Assembly (NCBI GenBank): GCA_965263335.1
Contig: CBDHHE010000009.1
Span: 33,912 to 97,911 of the forward strand
Length of the DNA: 64,000 bases
DNA from: Thermohalobaculum sp965263335
Lineage (GTDB): Bacteria > Pseudomonadota > Alphaproteobacteria > Rhodobacterales > Rhodobacteraceae
Direction of reading: 5' to 3'
A program made the position numbers and the translations under genes. This document shows, in pieces, positions 10,391 through 19,103 of this stretch (position 1 is the stretch's first letter; each line of letters begins with the position of its first letter). The notes under the pieces were generated by a model that saw only the letters and a program-made list of their open reading frames with translations, had not been told where the DNA came from and made no database searches.

Positions 10391-11035
10391 TTAGAGCCGC
10401 TCCAACGTCAGGTGCCAATGGTAGGACCCGGGCTTTTCGTGTTCGCGATCTTCAAGACGCAGTACCTCGAAACCCGAGAAGATGGCCAGCAGTTCGGCGG
10501 CATTGCAGAAGTAGTGCGGATGGATCTTGTCAGTTCCGGGCGCGTCGAACACCCAGGCATTGCGGCCGATCTCGGACCCCTTGGCCTTGGCTTGTTCAAA
10601 CGGAAGGCGCCGCTTGGACAGCATCGTGCCCATAAAGGTGCCGCCGGGTTTCAGGATCCGGCGGATCTCGGCAATGGTGCGCAGCAGGATGTCTTCGTTG
10701 CCGTGATAGATCACGTTCCAGCTGAGCACGTGGTCAAAGCTGTGATCGTCGAACGGCAATTCGTGCATGCGCGCCTCAACCGTCTGCACGCCGCCCACCT
10801 TGTCGATTTCGGCCAGCCCCTCGGCTGCGGCATCAAGTGCGGTGACCGCATGCCCTTGCCCGGCCAGCCACAGCGCGTGACGGCCAACCCCTGCCCCAAG
10901 GTCGAGGATCCGCGAGCCCGGGCCAAACGCGGTGGCCCAGTTGATGACGTCAGGCTCGGGCGTCAGCCATTTGCTGCCCTTTTCGATATTGGCCCACTCG
11001 GTGTTCCAGTGTTGATCTGCTGTGTCGGACTTCAA
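10391..11035 (-). CDS. Class I SAM-dependent methyltransferase
   Basis: 214 residues with the Rossmann motif LDLGAGVGRHALWLA (about 46-60), an acidic strand end TALDAA and FDHVLSWNVIYH as motif IV. It begins with TTG at 11035, supported by a GGAG ribosome site 7 bases upstream and a TTGA overlap with the phnE-like stop. It is related to tellurite-resistance/UbiE-type small-molecule methyltransferases. Sitting between phnE and phnM, it may methylate a phosphonate or an intermediate; this is inferred from context alone. Confidence 0.82.
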   Translation of the reverse strand: MKSDTADQHWNTEWANIEKGSKWLTPEPDVINWATAFGPGSRILDLGAGVGRHALWLAGQGHAVTALDAAAEGLAEIDKVGGVQTVEARMHELPFDDHSFDHVLSWNVIYHGNEDILLRTIAEIRRILKPGGTFMGTMLSKRRLPFEQAKAKGSEIGRNAWVFDAPGTDKIHPHYFCNAAELLAIFSGFEVLRLEDREHEKPGSYHWHLTLERL

Positions 11036-11835
11036 CGTTGCTCTCCGATGATTTTGGTTCTGGCCCAGCCGCTGAGCTGTTCGATCCCGATCACAACGAT
11101 GGCGATCATGAGGATCACCGTCATCGCGGTCGGATAGTCAAAGAGGTCAAAGCCCACCTTCAGTTCGATACCGATCCCGCCTGCACCCACAAGTCCCAAA
11201 ATGGTCGAGGACCGCACCGCCTTTTCCAGCGCGTAAAGCGAGGTGGAGATAAAGGCGGGCATGGATGCGGGGATCGTGGCACAAGCCACGACGTCGATCT
11301 TGCGGGCCCCCGTGGCGGTGAGTGATTCCGCTGGGCCTTTGTCGGCGGCCTCCATGTCGTCGGCGAAAAACCGGCCACAAAAGCCGATCGTATCGACCAC
11401 AATGGCCAGCATCCCGGCAAAGGGCCCCAGCCCGACGGCCACCACGAAGACCAGGGCCCAGGCAATGTCGGGCACGGCGCGGATAAAGCCGAGGACCGTG
11501 CGCACAAGTTGGTTGACCCAGTGCCCCGCAATGAGCCCGCGCGCGGCCAAGAGCGCAAAGGGAAGCGACAGGATGACCCCCAGCACCGCCCCGGCCAGCG
11601 CGATTTGCAAGGTTTCGATCATCTTCCAGCCAAGTCGGGCCAGTACGTTCGGTTCGAGATTGGGCGGGAAAGCCCGGTTCAGAAAATCCGCGAACCGGGG
11701 TGGCGCGGTGACCACCTTTTCGATTGAGAAGCCAGCGCCAGCGAAACACCAGAGGATGATCACGATGCTGGCCGCATAGCCCAGGAACGCAACAGCCGAG
11801 GGCCGTTCGACGCGTGCAGGTGCGAGATCAGTCAT
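11032..11835 (-). CDS. phnE: Phosphonate-type ABC transporter permease
   Basis: 267 residues, about six membrane helices. The domain has ETLQIALAGAVLGVILSLPF and the EAA-like loop ending EKAVRSSTILGLVGAGGIG, which is characteristic of PhnE/MetI-type permeases for phosphonate, phosphite or phosphate esters. The start overlaps the phnC stop by 8 bases. It works with the products at 11828-13508. Confidence 0.92.
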   Translation of the reverse strand: MTDLAPARVERPSAVAFLGYAASIVIILWCFAGAGFSIEKVVTAPPRFADFLNRAFPPNLEPNVLARLGWKMIETLQIALAGAVLGVILSLPFALLAARGLIAGHWVNQLVRTVLGFIRAVPDIAWALVFVVAVGLGPFAGMLAIVVDTIGFCGRFFADDMEAADKGPAESLTATGARKIDVVACATIPASMPAFISTSLYALEKAVRSSTILGLVGAGGIGIELKVGFDLFDYPTAMTVILMIAIVVIGIEQLSGWARTKIIGEQR

Positions 11836-12646
11836 AAAGCCCCCTGAGGTCCGAGGCCGTCAGCGCGTTGGCGTCAGTGTTCAGTTTCAGCCGTCCGTCG
11901 GCAAGCCCAAGCACCCGGTCACCGTAGCGCAGGGCGTGGTCGATATTGTGCGAGGTAAAGACAACGGTGACCCCGTCTTCGCGGGCAAGTTTGAAAAAGA
12001 GATCCATCACATCTTCACCGGCTGCGGGGTCGAGCGAGGCGCAGGGCTCGTCGGCAATCAGAATCTCGGGCTGGCTGACAATCGCGCGCGCGATGGCCAC
12101 CCGCTGGGACTGACCGCCCGATAACCGGTCCGCCCGTCGCAGGGCGAAGTCTGCGAGCCCGACCTTTTCCAGCGCCTGAATAGCGGCGGTTCGCGACGTG
12201 GCGGGGGCCAGACTATGGCTCCAGTGCCGCACGCCGGGGCGTTGTCCCAAAAGTCCGTGGATGACATTCGACAGAACCGACAAGCGGGGCACCAAGTTGT
12301 GCTTCTGTGAGACCAACCCGACGCGTGAACGAAGCGCGCGCAGGGCACTGGGTTTGGCTTGGCTTGTGTCCTCGCCCAGCAACACAACGCGCCCGGCGCT
12401 CACGGGGATCAGTCCCATCACGCAACGCAGCAAGGTGGATTTGCCGGTGCCATTCGCGCCGACAAGCGCCACCGCCTCGCCCCGGGTGATCTGAAAGCTG
12501 ACATCCGAAAAAATGGGCGTGGTGCCGAAGGTCTTGGCCACGGCATCCGCAGCGACATCGACAGGCGCAGCCGGAGCGTCAACCGCTCCGGCCTGAGCCT
12601 GATGCGCAGGTGGCGCATCAGGCGTATTGACCAAAAGATCAGTCAC
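11828..12646 (-). CDS. phnC: Phosphonate-type ABC transporter ATPase
   Basis: 272 residues from GTG at 12646, which overlaps the phnD stop by 8 bases; an upstream start at 12727 would run inside phnD. About 30 residues rich in Ala/Pro/Gln precede the ATPase core, unusual for PhnC. The core has Walker A GANGTGKST, signature LSGGQSQR, Walker B ILIADEP and FTSHN with the switch His. It energises PhnE-mediated uptake. Confidence 0.9.
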   Translation of the reverse strand: MTDLLVNTPDAPPAHQAQAGAVDAPAAPVDVAADAVAKTFGTTPIFSDVSFQITRGEAVALVGANGTGKSTLLRCVMGLIPVSAGRVVLLGEDTSQAKPSALRALRSRVGLVSQKHNLVPRLSVLSNVIHGLLGQRPGVRHWSHSLAPATSRTAAIQALEKVGLADFALRRADRLSGGQSQRVAIARAIVSQPEILIADEPCASLDPAAGEDVMDLFFKLAREDGVTVVFTSHNIDHALRYGDRVLGLADGRLKLNTDANALTASDLRGLYD

Positions 12647-13508
12647 CGATGAACTTGTCGAACTGGGGGAAGCCCGCGTTCGTATACATGGACCGTACGT
12701 AGTCATATGCGCTGTCTTCGATCGCAACGAGATCCATGCCGACGTATTTGTCGTTCTCTTCGTGAGCTGTGATGCCCGCGATGATGTCGGCCTTGTTTTC
12801 GAGGATCGAGGTCTTCACCAGTTCCGCAGCTTCGGCTGGGACATGTGCACCCACCATGATCATGTCATTTGGCAAATCGCCCGAGCGCCCGATCATTTTG
12901 AAGAAGCCGTAAGGCAGATCCGTTTCCTTGGCCCGCACGTTCAGCCAGCTGTTGGCGTTCGAGCCAATGGCATCCACGTCGCCCGCCTTGAGCGCTTCAT
13001 GCGCAATGTTCCGGCTGGTATGGGTCTTTTCGATATCGGCCACCGGATCGATGCCGTGATCGGCCAGAATCTGCATCGGGCACAGCATGTTCGAGGTCGA
13101 ACCGATGTCACCAAACGCAACCTTCTTGCCTTTGAGGTCCTGCATCGTGTTGATGCCGCTGTCAGCGCGCACGATGATGGCACAGTGATAGTCCGGACGG
13201 CCGAGCCCGATCAGGGGTGTGGCGTTGGTCAGCTTGTTGATCACCACATATTCCGCAGGTCCGGAGACCACGAAATCAACCGTTTCACCGCGCAGTGCTT
13301 CAGCCGCGGCGGTGCGCGAGTTCACGGCGAAGAACTCAAACGTCTCACCGGTTGCCTTTTCGAGCGCCTCTTTGAAAGGCCCCCATTCGAGTTGCAGACG
13401 CTCCATGCCTTCGACATCTGTGACAGCGATCTTCCATGTCTCGGCGGCGACGGCAAACGCGGACATTGCCGCGAGGCCAAGGCCCATCAACATTGACTTG
13501 AATTTCAT
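12639..13508 (-). CDS. phnD: Phosphonate/phosphite ABC transporter substrate-binding protein
   Basis: 289 residues with a signal peptide (about 1-22, ending AVAAE). The PhnD-type two-lobe binding protein shows FVVSGPAEYVVI, KKVAFGDIGSTSNMLCP with the serine/threonine loop that holds the oxyanion, and DVDAIGSNANSW. It binds phosphonates, phosphite or a phosphate ester in the periplasm; sequence alone does not settle which. It is first in the run and is preceded by a GGAGG ribosome site and a Pho-box-like repeat. Confidence 0.92.
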   Translation of the reverse strand: MKFKSMLMGLGLAAMSAFAVAAETWKIAVTDVEGMERLQLEWGPFKEALEKATGETFEFFAVNSRTAAAEALRGETVDFVVSGPAEYVVINKLTNATPLIGLGRPDYHCAIIVRADSGINTMQDLKGKKVAFGDIGSTSNMLCPMQILADHGIDPVADIEKTHTSRNIAHEALKAGDVDAIGSNANSWLNVRAKETDLPYGFFKMIGRSGDLPNDMIMVGAHVPAEAAELVKTSILENKADIIAGITAHEENDKYVGMDLVAIEDSAYDYVRSMYTNAGFPQFDKFIGD

Positions 13509-13573
13509 GATACCCTCCGTTGGAAATTCATTCGGATGAATGCCCCGAGTTGTTTCAGGGTGATAACGGTCTC

Positions 13574-13591
13574 ATGAAATTTTAGTGACGA
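13574..13591 (-). promoter_or_regulatory. Candidate Pho box upstream of phnD
   Basis: On the minus strand the sequence reads TCGTCACTAAAATTTCAT, a pair of TCA-containing half sites (CGTCA, TTTCA) exactly 11 bases apart, 66-83 bases before the phnD start. This is the layout of a PhoB site (two 7-base TGTCA-type repeats with a 4-base AT spacer); it matches the E. coli consensus at 11 of 18 positions by eye. A PhoB-controlled phn operon would be expected. Confidence 0.45.
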
Positions 13592-13627
13592 CTGCGCCAA
13601 TCCATGCGTCAGAGGCGCGATCTCGCG

Positions 13628-14230
13628 TCAGTCGTCCCGGATCAGGGCGCCCGGGAGGCTTTCGAAGACGGCGCGGACTGTGTCCAGTTCGACCTCGGCT
13701 GTTTTTGCGATCTGGTTCGCATTGTCCACCGAAATCGTGCAGGCGGGCTTCTGGCGGCCCTTGGCAATCAGCTTGTATTTGAGCTGGCCGGGCCAGTCCT
13801 GTCCTTCGACATGCGGCAGGATCTGATGCGGATCGACGACCGCAACGCAGGGCCAGGGCGGCAGGGTGATTTGGGCGGGCCGAATGTGGAGAAACCGGCA
13901 ATCATCCAGATCAGCCTTGCTGAAATCGCAGTTGATCGTCAGGTTCTCGTGCGGTTTGTGCCAGTCACCCCAGGTGATCCCCGTGAAACGGCCTTCGAAC
14001 CGGACGTTTTCGAAACTGGCGCGGCTGAATTCCTTCTTGGTGAGCTTCTTTTTCTGAATCCATGCACCGCCCACCATGTGCAGCCCGGCAACGACGATGT
14101 CCCGAGACTGCGCGCTGACGGTCACCTCGCAATCCTCGAGCACCAGATCGGGGCCGAGGTTGTTGAAGTCATCGCCACTCAGGGTGATCGCTTCGCCCAC
14201 CCGTTTGGTCGCATTGGCTGTGAAGGCCAT
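13628..14230 (-). CDS. Candidate immunity protein paired with upstream toxin-like protein
   Basis: 200 residues, no signal peptide and no recognised family. The middle part (about 25-120) has a weak beta-solenoid look, with spaced A/F/L-x-x-C/A patterns such as FSRASFENVRFEG and CDFSKADLDDCRFL, resembling pentapeptide-repeat proteins. Its ATG overlaps the stop of the 723-residue gene by one base (TGATG), the usual layout of a polymorphic toxin and its immunity gene. Neutralising that tail domain is the inferred role. Confidence 0.65.
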   Translation of the reverse strand: MAFTANATKRVGEAITLSGDDFNNLGPDLVLEDCEVTVSAQSRDIVVAGLHMVGGAWIQKKKLTKKEFSRASFENVRFEGRFTGITWGDWHKPHENLTINCDFSKADLDDCRFLHIRPAQITLPPWPCVAVVDPHQILPHVEGQDWPGQLKYKLIAKGRQKPACTISVDNANQIAKTAEVELDTVRAVFESLPGALIRDD

Positions 14231-16401
14231 CAGAACGTAATCATCCGGAACAATTCTTCCCCCTCTCGCCGGGCATGCCGGTCGATGTTGGACGCGGTGC
14301 CTGACATGAAGTCGTATTGCAATCCGGTTTCGGTATCAATGAAATCAAGCCCCTGCCCCGGACGGCGGTTGGCGATGCCGGCCTCGGTCATCAGTTCGCG
14401 GATCTCGGTTTCGACCCAGCGACCCCGCGCCTGCTGTTCGAGGATGTTGGCAAGGTAACCTCTGCCTTCATCTCGTGCGCGGGCGATGGCGGCCACTTCG
14501 TTTTCTGTCAGGTTGAGGTCCGGATCCCAGCGGGCCGCGGCATCATCGGCAAAGCCCTGGATGCGATCTCCGACCGGGTCAGTGGCGGGCACGTCATCCA
14601 GACTGCGCCCGGGCGGTATGTGCCAGGTCTGATCGCCGCTCCGGACCACGAAGTGATCGATCTGTCCGCTGGGGCCACGGTAGCTGCCCACGATCTCGGC
14701 ATCGGGGCGGCCCGCGAGTGCAGCCTGCTGCCGTTCCGCCACCACGCCGGTCGTGCGGGGTTGTGGATCAGGCGTTGGAACGCCGTCCATATGGCGGGTA
14801 AATTGCGCGAGCGGATCGGCGACGATGTCATCAGCGACGCGGCCACCCGTGCCCGCTGCCGCCTCCAGCACATCATCGGCCACCCGCGCCCCGCGCAGCC
14901 CCCAACCTGCTATCGCTGCGGCAATAGCAACGTCTTCAGGCCCGGGCACAAAGAGGCTCGCCAGCCCCACTGCAGCCATCGTTCCCCGATAGTCCATTGC
15001 GTCGCTGATATGTTCACCCAGCGTCTCGCGGATCACATCGGGATAGCCGTCAAAGGGGATCTCTGCCGTGCTGGGCCGCTGAGGCGAGAGCAGTCCGGGG
15101 ATATCGACGTGCGCGCCAGTCCTAAGATCCATCTGATCGAGTTGCGTCGGATCAATCAGCGCCTGAAACTGGCGCAGGGCCGCCTGACCGGCGGGATGTG
15201 CTGCAAGCTCGCCCTGCACCACACGCGCCAGATCCGTGATCGGCTCACCTCCCGACACAACGCTCAGGACACCGGCATGATCGCCTGTGCGTCCGGCATG
15301 GAGCGCGTCGCCCAATTGCGTGACCGCATAAAGCCGCATCTCAGCGGCGAGTTCCGGCTGCCCCTGCGCTTCGAGGTCGGCCACGATGCCATCGAGGTTC
15401 GCTGCCAGGTGCGGGTTATTCTGGAAGCCGGGATGGTCAACCAGCTCCGTCGTCGCCAGATCAGGACTGCGCCCGTAAGGCGTCTGGGCCGCCCGGTGCG
15501 CAGGGTCCGCCGACCCGCCACTGCCCCAGGCATTGGCCGCATCGGTAAAGGCGACCGCGCGCTGGACGGCCTCCGAGCCAAGCGCGCCGCCTTCTGCACC
15601 CAATGCTTCAATATCAGCCCGGCCGAAGCCTGCGCCCTCAAGGGCTATGATCGCGCCGTTGTTGAGCTGGGCCACGCCGTCGACCCCGCCCACGAGATGG
15701 GCCATGTTGAGCGCGTTCTGAGCCTGAAATTCGAGGGTGCGGCGCTCACCAGCCACAGCCGCTTCGGCGGCGGCCCGTGCGGCGGCGGCGTCAAACTGAG
15801 TTTGGACCCGTTCGGTAAAGCCGGGCAAGACACCCGGAACCGTATCGAAGCGTGGCACGAACGCTTCCTGCGCGGCGAAAACCTCGGCCTCCACCAATGC
15901 GTCAAGCTCAGCCAGCCCGACAGCGGCCGCCTCAAAGTCGGCCTGCGCATCGGCCAAGATCTCGGTCTGCGTGGCTTCGGTCAGGGGCGCGCCAAGAACA
16001 AAATCGGCGCCGGGCGTGTTGCCGACAACCGGAGAGACTGGTGTCACTACATCCGCAAGCGGCTCTACCTCAAGATCGACGTCGGCGGGAGCGGCCTGGG
16101 CCAGTTCCAGCGTTGGACCGGTTTCAATGCCCGGCCCGTCAATGGCTGTGCCGTGGCCGTTCCGGGTTTCAAACGCATCGCGCGTTGTCCGGCCTTCGGC
16201 TTCGATGCGCGCCTGACTGGCCGCGCGTTCCGCGTCCGTCGGTTCTGAATGGGGATCCAGTTCGGCTTCGGTTTCGGCCTCGACCTGACCTCCACCGTTC
16301 AAATCTCCCTGAGCGGAATCGCTAATCGACGTGTCGTCACGTGCATCTGCCCCGTGCGTGCCACGATCTGCGACATCCGTCGCGCCTTCAACATCCGACA
16401 T
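14230..16401 (-). CDS. Large acidic protein with nuclease-toxin-like C-terminus (polymorphic toxin candidate)
   Basis: 723 residues. The first 130 are acidic and low-complexity with no signal peptide. The middle (about 130-460) is Ala-rich and helical. A hydrophobic stretch containing VGLASLFVPGPEDV (about 475-510) precedes a polar linker. The last 90 residues contain GRWVETEIRELM, a GLDFID/GLQYDFMSGT segment and HARREGEELFRMITF. This ending resembles C-terminal nuclease-type domains of Rhs/CDI-like toxins, though I cannot name the family. Delivery genes (T6SS, VgrG, TpsB) are not in the window. The next gene is a likely immunity partner. Confidence 0.75.
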   Translation of the reverse strand: MSDVEGATDVADRGTHGADARDDTSISDSAQGDLNGGGQVEAETEAELDPHSEPTDAERAASQARIEAEGRTTRDAFETRNGHGTAIDGPGIETGPTLELAQAAPADVDLEVEPLADVVTPVSPVVGNTPGADFVLGAPLTEATQTEILADAQADFEAAAVGLAELDALVEAEVFAAQEAFVPRFDTVPGVLPGFTERVQTQFDAAAARAAAEAAVAGERRTLEFQAQNALNMAHLVGGVDGVAQLNNGAIIALEGAGFGRADIEALGAEGGALGSEAVQRAVAFTDAANAWGSGGSADPAHRAAQTPYGRSPDLATTELVDHPGFQNNPHLAANLDGIVADLEAQGQPELAAEMRLYAVTQLGDALHAGRTGDHAGVLSVVSGGEPITDLARVVQGELAAHPAGQAALRQFQALIDPTQLDQMDLRTGAHVDIPGLLSPQRPSTAEIPFDGYPDVIRETLGEHISDAMDYRGTMAAVGLASLFVPGPEDVAIAAAIAGWGLRGARVADDVLEAAAGTGGRVADDIVADPLAQFTRHMDGVPTPDPQPRTTGVVAERQQAALAGRPDAEIVGSYRGPSGQIDHFVVRSGDQTWHIPPGRSLDDVPATDPVGDRIQGFADDAAARWDPDLNLTENEVAAIARARDEGRGYLANILEQQARGRWVETEIRELMTEAGIANRRPGQGLDFIDTETGLQYDFMSGTASNIDRHARREGEELFRMITF

Positions 16402-16552
16402 TCGGCTATCCTTTGACCGATGCCGCCAGCAGTTTCGATGTTAACCTGTTTGTTTGAAGCTGGTTTGAAGATTGAGGTGTTGCGCCGGATGGAAGCAAAG
16501 GATTTGCGTGGACCCGCAGGCCGGATATCATCGGGGCAAGGGGGACCAGACC

Positions 16553-17239
16553 ATGGGGCATCACATGTTGCGGATCGCAGGCGTCATGCTGGGCGCATGG
16601 TTACTTTCGGGGGGCGACGTGGAGGCCCAGGACAGCCAAGCGCCGGATGAGGCCCTGTTGGCTGCGCCCGCCGATGGCGGCGCCCGCCGCTGGCAAGTCA
16701 GTTCAGATCGCCCGCTTGCGATGCTGCTCGCACCGGATGGGGAAGCGGTGGGGATTGTCGTGTCAGACGGCGACATCGTGTTGAACTTCGGATGTGCGAA
16801 TGAAAGCGGAGCTATCTGGTGCGCCGTCCGACCTTTGATCGGAGGGCCGCGTGGCTTTCTGCGCGCAGAGAACTTGCGTGCAGTTGCCGGGCCGGACGGC
16901 ATCATTGCGCGCGGCACAAACGACAGCGGTCGGCGCGCCAAGCGCAAGACATTCGATGCAACGGGCGACATCCCCTGCGCGCAGGAACAGGGCGAGGCGC
17001 TTGGGCTCTGTCAGATCGGCGTCGCACGCAGCACCGGCGGCGATGTCACAGCGTCGGTGACCTTTCCAAATGGCTTTGCAAGGCTGCTCTATTTCATGCA
17101 CGGACAGTTCATTTCGGCCAGCGCGACAATGTCCGGTGCGGGGCGTGATACGGATTGGCGGGTCGAGGATGGGATCCATTTCGTCCGAGCCGACGATCAG
17201 CGGTTCGAGGTCCCGGCAGGTCTGCTTTTCGGCGACTAG
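16553..17239 (+). CDS. Secreted protein with SH3-like domain, unknown function
   Basis: 228 residues beginning with a signal peptide (MLRIAGVMLGAWLLSGG, cleaved near VEAQ). Residues about 70-115 contain WCAVRPLIGGPRGFLRAENL, like bacterial SH3 domains that end in a WV/FL-xxxxL strand. The rest has four cysteines that could pair in the periplasm. A GGGGGA ribosome site precedes the ATG at 16553; a longer frame to 16472 lacks support. It is divergent from the toxin-like gene and convergent with the dehydrogenase operon. Function unknown. Confidence 0.8.
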   Translation: MGHHMLRIAGVMLGAWLLSGGDVEAQDSQAPDEALLAAPADGGARRWQVSSDRPLAMLLAPDGEAVGIVVSDGDIVLNFGCANESGAIWCAVRPLIGGPRGFLRAENLRAVAGPDGIIARGTNDSGRRAKRKTFDATGDIPCAQEQGEALGLCQIGVARSTGGDVTASVTFPNGFARLLYFMHGQFISASATMSGAGRDTDWRVEDGIHFVRADDQRFEVPAGLLFGD

Positions 17240-17243
17240 GAGT

Positions 17244-17267
17244 TGCCGCGCCGCGATGACCGCGGCA
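17244..17267. terminator. Hairpin between convergent genes
   Basis: TGCCGCG and CGCGGCA pair as a 7-bp stem with a 10-base loop, in the 48-base gap between two convergent genes. It could end transcription in both directions, although T-runs are short. Confidence 0.45.
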
Positions 17268-17287
17268 CGGCGTGTTTCAGGCGTGTC

Positions 17288-18553
17288 TTATGGGGTCAGC
17301 TTGTGGATCATCCCTTCGTCCACCGCAGTATAAAGGCTGCCGTCTGGCCCGACAACGACCGAGCGGAAACGGCCTGCCTCCATGCCTTCGGGCAGGGTCA
17401 TTTCGACGACGTCGTAGACTTCTTTCCCGTCATCTGACAGTTCGAAGACGTCGATCCGCTGGCCGATGGGCGTGCCACCAAAGCCAATGCCCATGATGCC
17501 CACAACCATGTGACCGGACCATGCACCCCAGTTGTCACCAAGGAAGGCGTTGGACGACGTGCCCTGCGACCAGCCATTGTTGTCCCACATCGGAACCATC
17601 GCATCGGGATATGTCTCGAGATCCGTCATCGGCATGAAGGATGCGCGTTCGTACCGGTCCATCCCGTCCATCTGGTTCGGGCTGTAACCGCAGTAGCCAT
17701 CCGGGCAGTCGCCCCGTCCAGCCATGTTGCCACGAGGGTCCCAGCCGGCATTGCCACCGTTCACAAGGAAGGTGATCTCGTCCGAATGCCAGGGGCCGTG
17801 CTCTGCCGTGATCGGGTTGCCTGAGCCCGGATGGAAGGCGATGCCTTGGACGTTCCGGTGTCCATACGTAAACGTACGGGCATCAAAGCCTTCCGGCGGA
17901 TTGTTATCGGGATGTGCGTTGCCATCGGTGTCCATGCGCATGATCTTGGAGCCCATCATCGTCGGGCTTTGCGGCACGTCCTCGTTATGGGTATCACCTG
18001 TGGTCAGCCACAATGCCCCATTCGGGCCAAAGCGAACCCGTCCGCCGTTGTGCGCGCCCGGGCCACCAAAGGGGTGGTCTGACGCTGCGGGTTTGTATTC
18101 GACATCATCCACGATATCGGTACGGTCTGAGACGCCCGAGAAATCGTCAGCCACAACCATACGCATCAGTCTGTTCGTGCCCGGCGCTGTCATGTTCGAG
18201 GTGGAATAGACGTAGATCCGGCGGTTATTGGCAAAGTCCGGATCAACGGCGACACCCATCATCCCTGCCTGTCCTTCGCAGAAAAGGTCATCGGCGGTGG
18301 AGTTATAGCCGTCGACGCCACCCATGCCCAAAAGCGCGTTGACCGCACCGTCGGGCATCCGCACCGAAAGGCCTTTGCACTTCTCTGTAAAGAACATTGT
18401 GCCGTCGTCGAGGAACGCCATGTCCCATGGGTTTTCAAGCCCATCCAGAACCATCGTATGCGTCAGGCTTGTGGTGTTCTGCGCCAGAGCAGAACCAGCC
18501 AGCAGGGTAACACCTGCGAACATCGTTACGATACCGTTGCTTCGTCTAACCAT
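17288..18553 (-). CDS. Secreted PQQ-dependent sugar dehydrogenase-like beta-propeller protein
   Basis: 421 residues with a signal peptide (about 1-24, ending GSALAQ). It is a six-bladed propeller of the soluble glucose/sorbosone dehydrogenase family, with NPWDMAFLDDG, HNGGRVRFGPNGALWLTTGD, TYGHRNVQGI and AEHGP, the pattern that holds PQQ and calcium in this family. It would oxidise an aldose or other alcohol in the periplasm and pass electrons to cytochrome c, which is encoded just upstream. A longer start (18601) exists, but 18553 has a GGAGG-like site and a clean signal peptide. The substrate is unknown. Confidence 0.85.
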   Translation of the reverse strand: MVRRSNGIVTMFAGVTLLAGSALAQNTTSLTHTMVLDGLENPWDMAFLDDGTMFFTEKCKGLSVRMPDGAVNALLGMGGVDGYNSTADDLFCEGQAGMMGVAVDPDFANNRRIYVYSTSNMTAPGTNRLMRMVVADDFSGVSDRTDIVDDVEYKPAASDHPFGGPGAHNGGRVRFGPNGALWLTTGDTHNEDVPQSPTMMGSKIMRMDTDGNAHPDNNPPEGFDARTFTYGHRNVQGIAFHPGSGNPITAEHGPWHSDEITFLVNGGNAGWDPRGNMAGRGDCPDGYCGYSPNQMDGMDRYERASFMPMTDLETYPDAMVPMWDNNGWSQGTSSNAFLGDNWGAWSGHMVVGIMGIGFGGTPIGQRIDVFELSDDGKEVYDVVEMTLPEGMEAGRFRSVVVGPDGSLYTAVDEGMIHKLTP

Positions 18554-18718
18554 CTTTCTTTCCTCCCAAAAGATCTGGTTCGTCGCGCGCCGGAACGACA
18601 AGTGCCTGTGATGTTATTGTTGCGTCGTTACCGACCTCCAATACTCAACGTCTGGGTACTCGTAAGCCGCCCCGTTCATTGGACAGCCCGACCAATAGGT
18701 CATACTGAAGTTCGTGCG

Positions 18719-19078
18719 TCAATCGGATAACGACACGATGAATGCGGCCAGGTCCGCAATGTGCTGATCCGAGAGCTTGCGGGCCTGCGGCGCCATCAAT
18801 GGCGTGTTCGGGCCGATTTTTTCGCCGGCCCGATATTGCTCGAGCCGATCAACAAGATACGCCACCGGATGGCCGACAAGCTTGGGATAGCTCGACACAC
18901 CTTTGGCGGTTGGTCCATGGCATTGGCGGCATGTCCGCTTGTAACGTTTTTCACCGGCGGCCACGTCGCCGACCAGCGCTGCTTCGCCAGTCACCGCAGC
19001 ACTTTCCTGTGCAAGCGTGGGGCTCACACTTGTCCCCAAGAGCGCCACCACAAGGGCCAATCCTGCACGATGGTTCAT
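18719..19078 (-). CDS. Periplasmic class I cytochrome c
   Basis: 119 residues with a signal peptide ending near TLAQE and one heme site CRQCH (about residue 55). The distal methionine is likely in TPLMAPQA. The length and KRTCRQCHGPTAKGV pattern fit a small c-type cytochrome. It probably accepts electrons from the PQQ-type dehydrogenase encoded next. Start 19078 avoids overlap with the upstream gene, which ends at 19104. Confidence 0.9.
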   Translation of the reverse strand: MNHRAGLALVVALLGTSVSPTLAQESAAVTGEAALVGDVAAGEKRYKRTCRQCHGPTAKGVSSYPKLVGHPVAYLVDRLEQYRAGEKIGPNTPLMAPQARKLSDQHIADLAAFIVSLSD

Positions 19079-19103
19079 GTCTTCTTGATCCTTCTGTTCG
19101 GGC

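Noticed and set aside
14317..16248. Plus-strand open frame of 643 codons opposite the toxin-like gene
   Set aside because: Codon pattern follows the minus-strand gene; the translated sequence shows no domain, signal or plausible start site.
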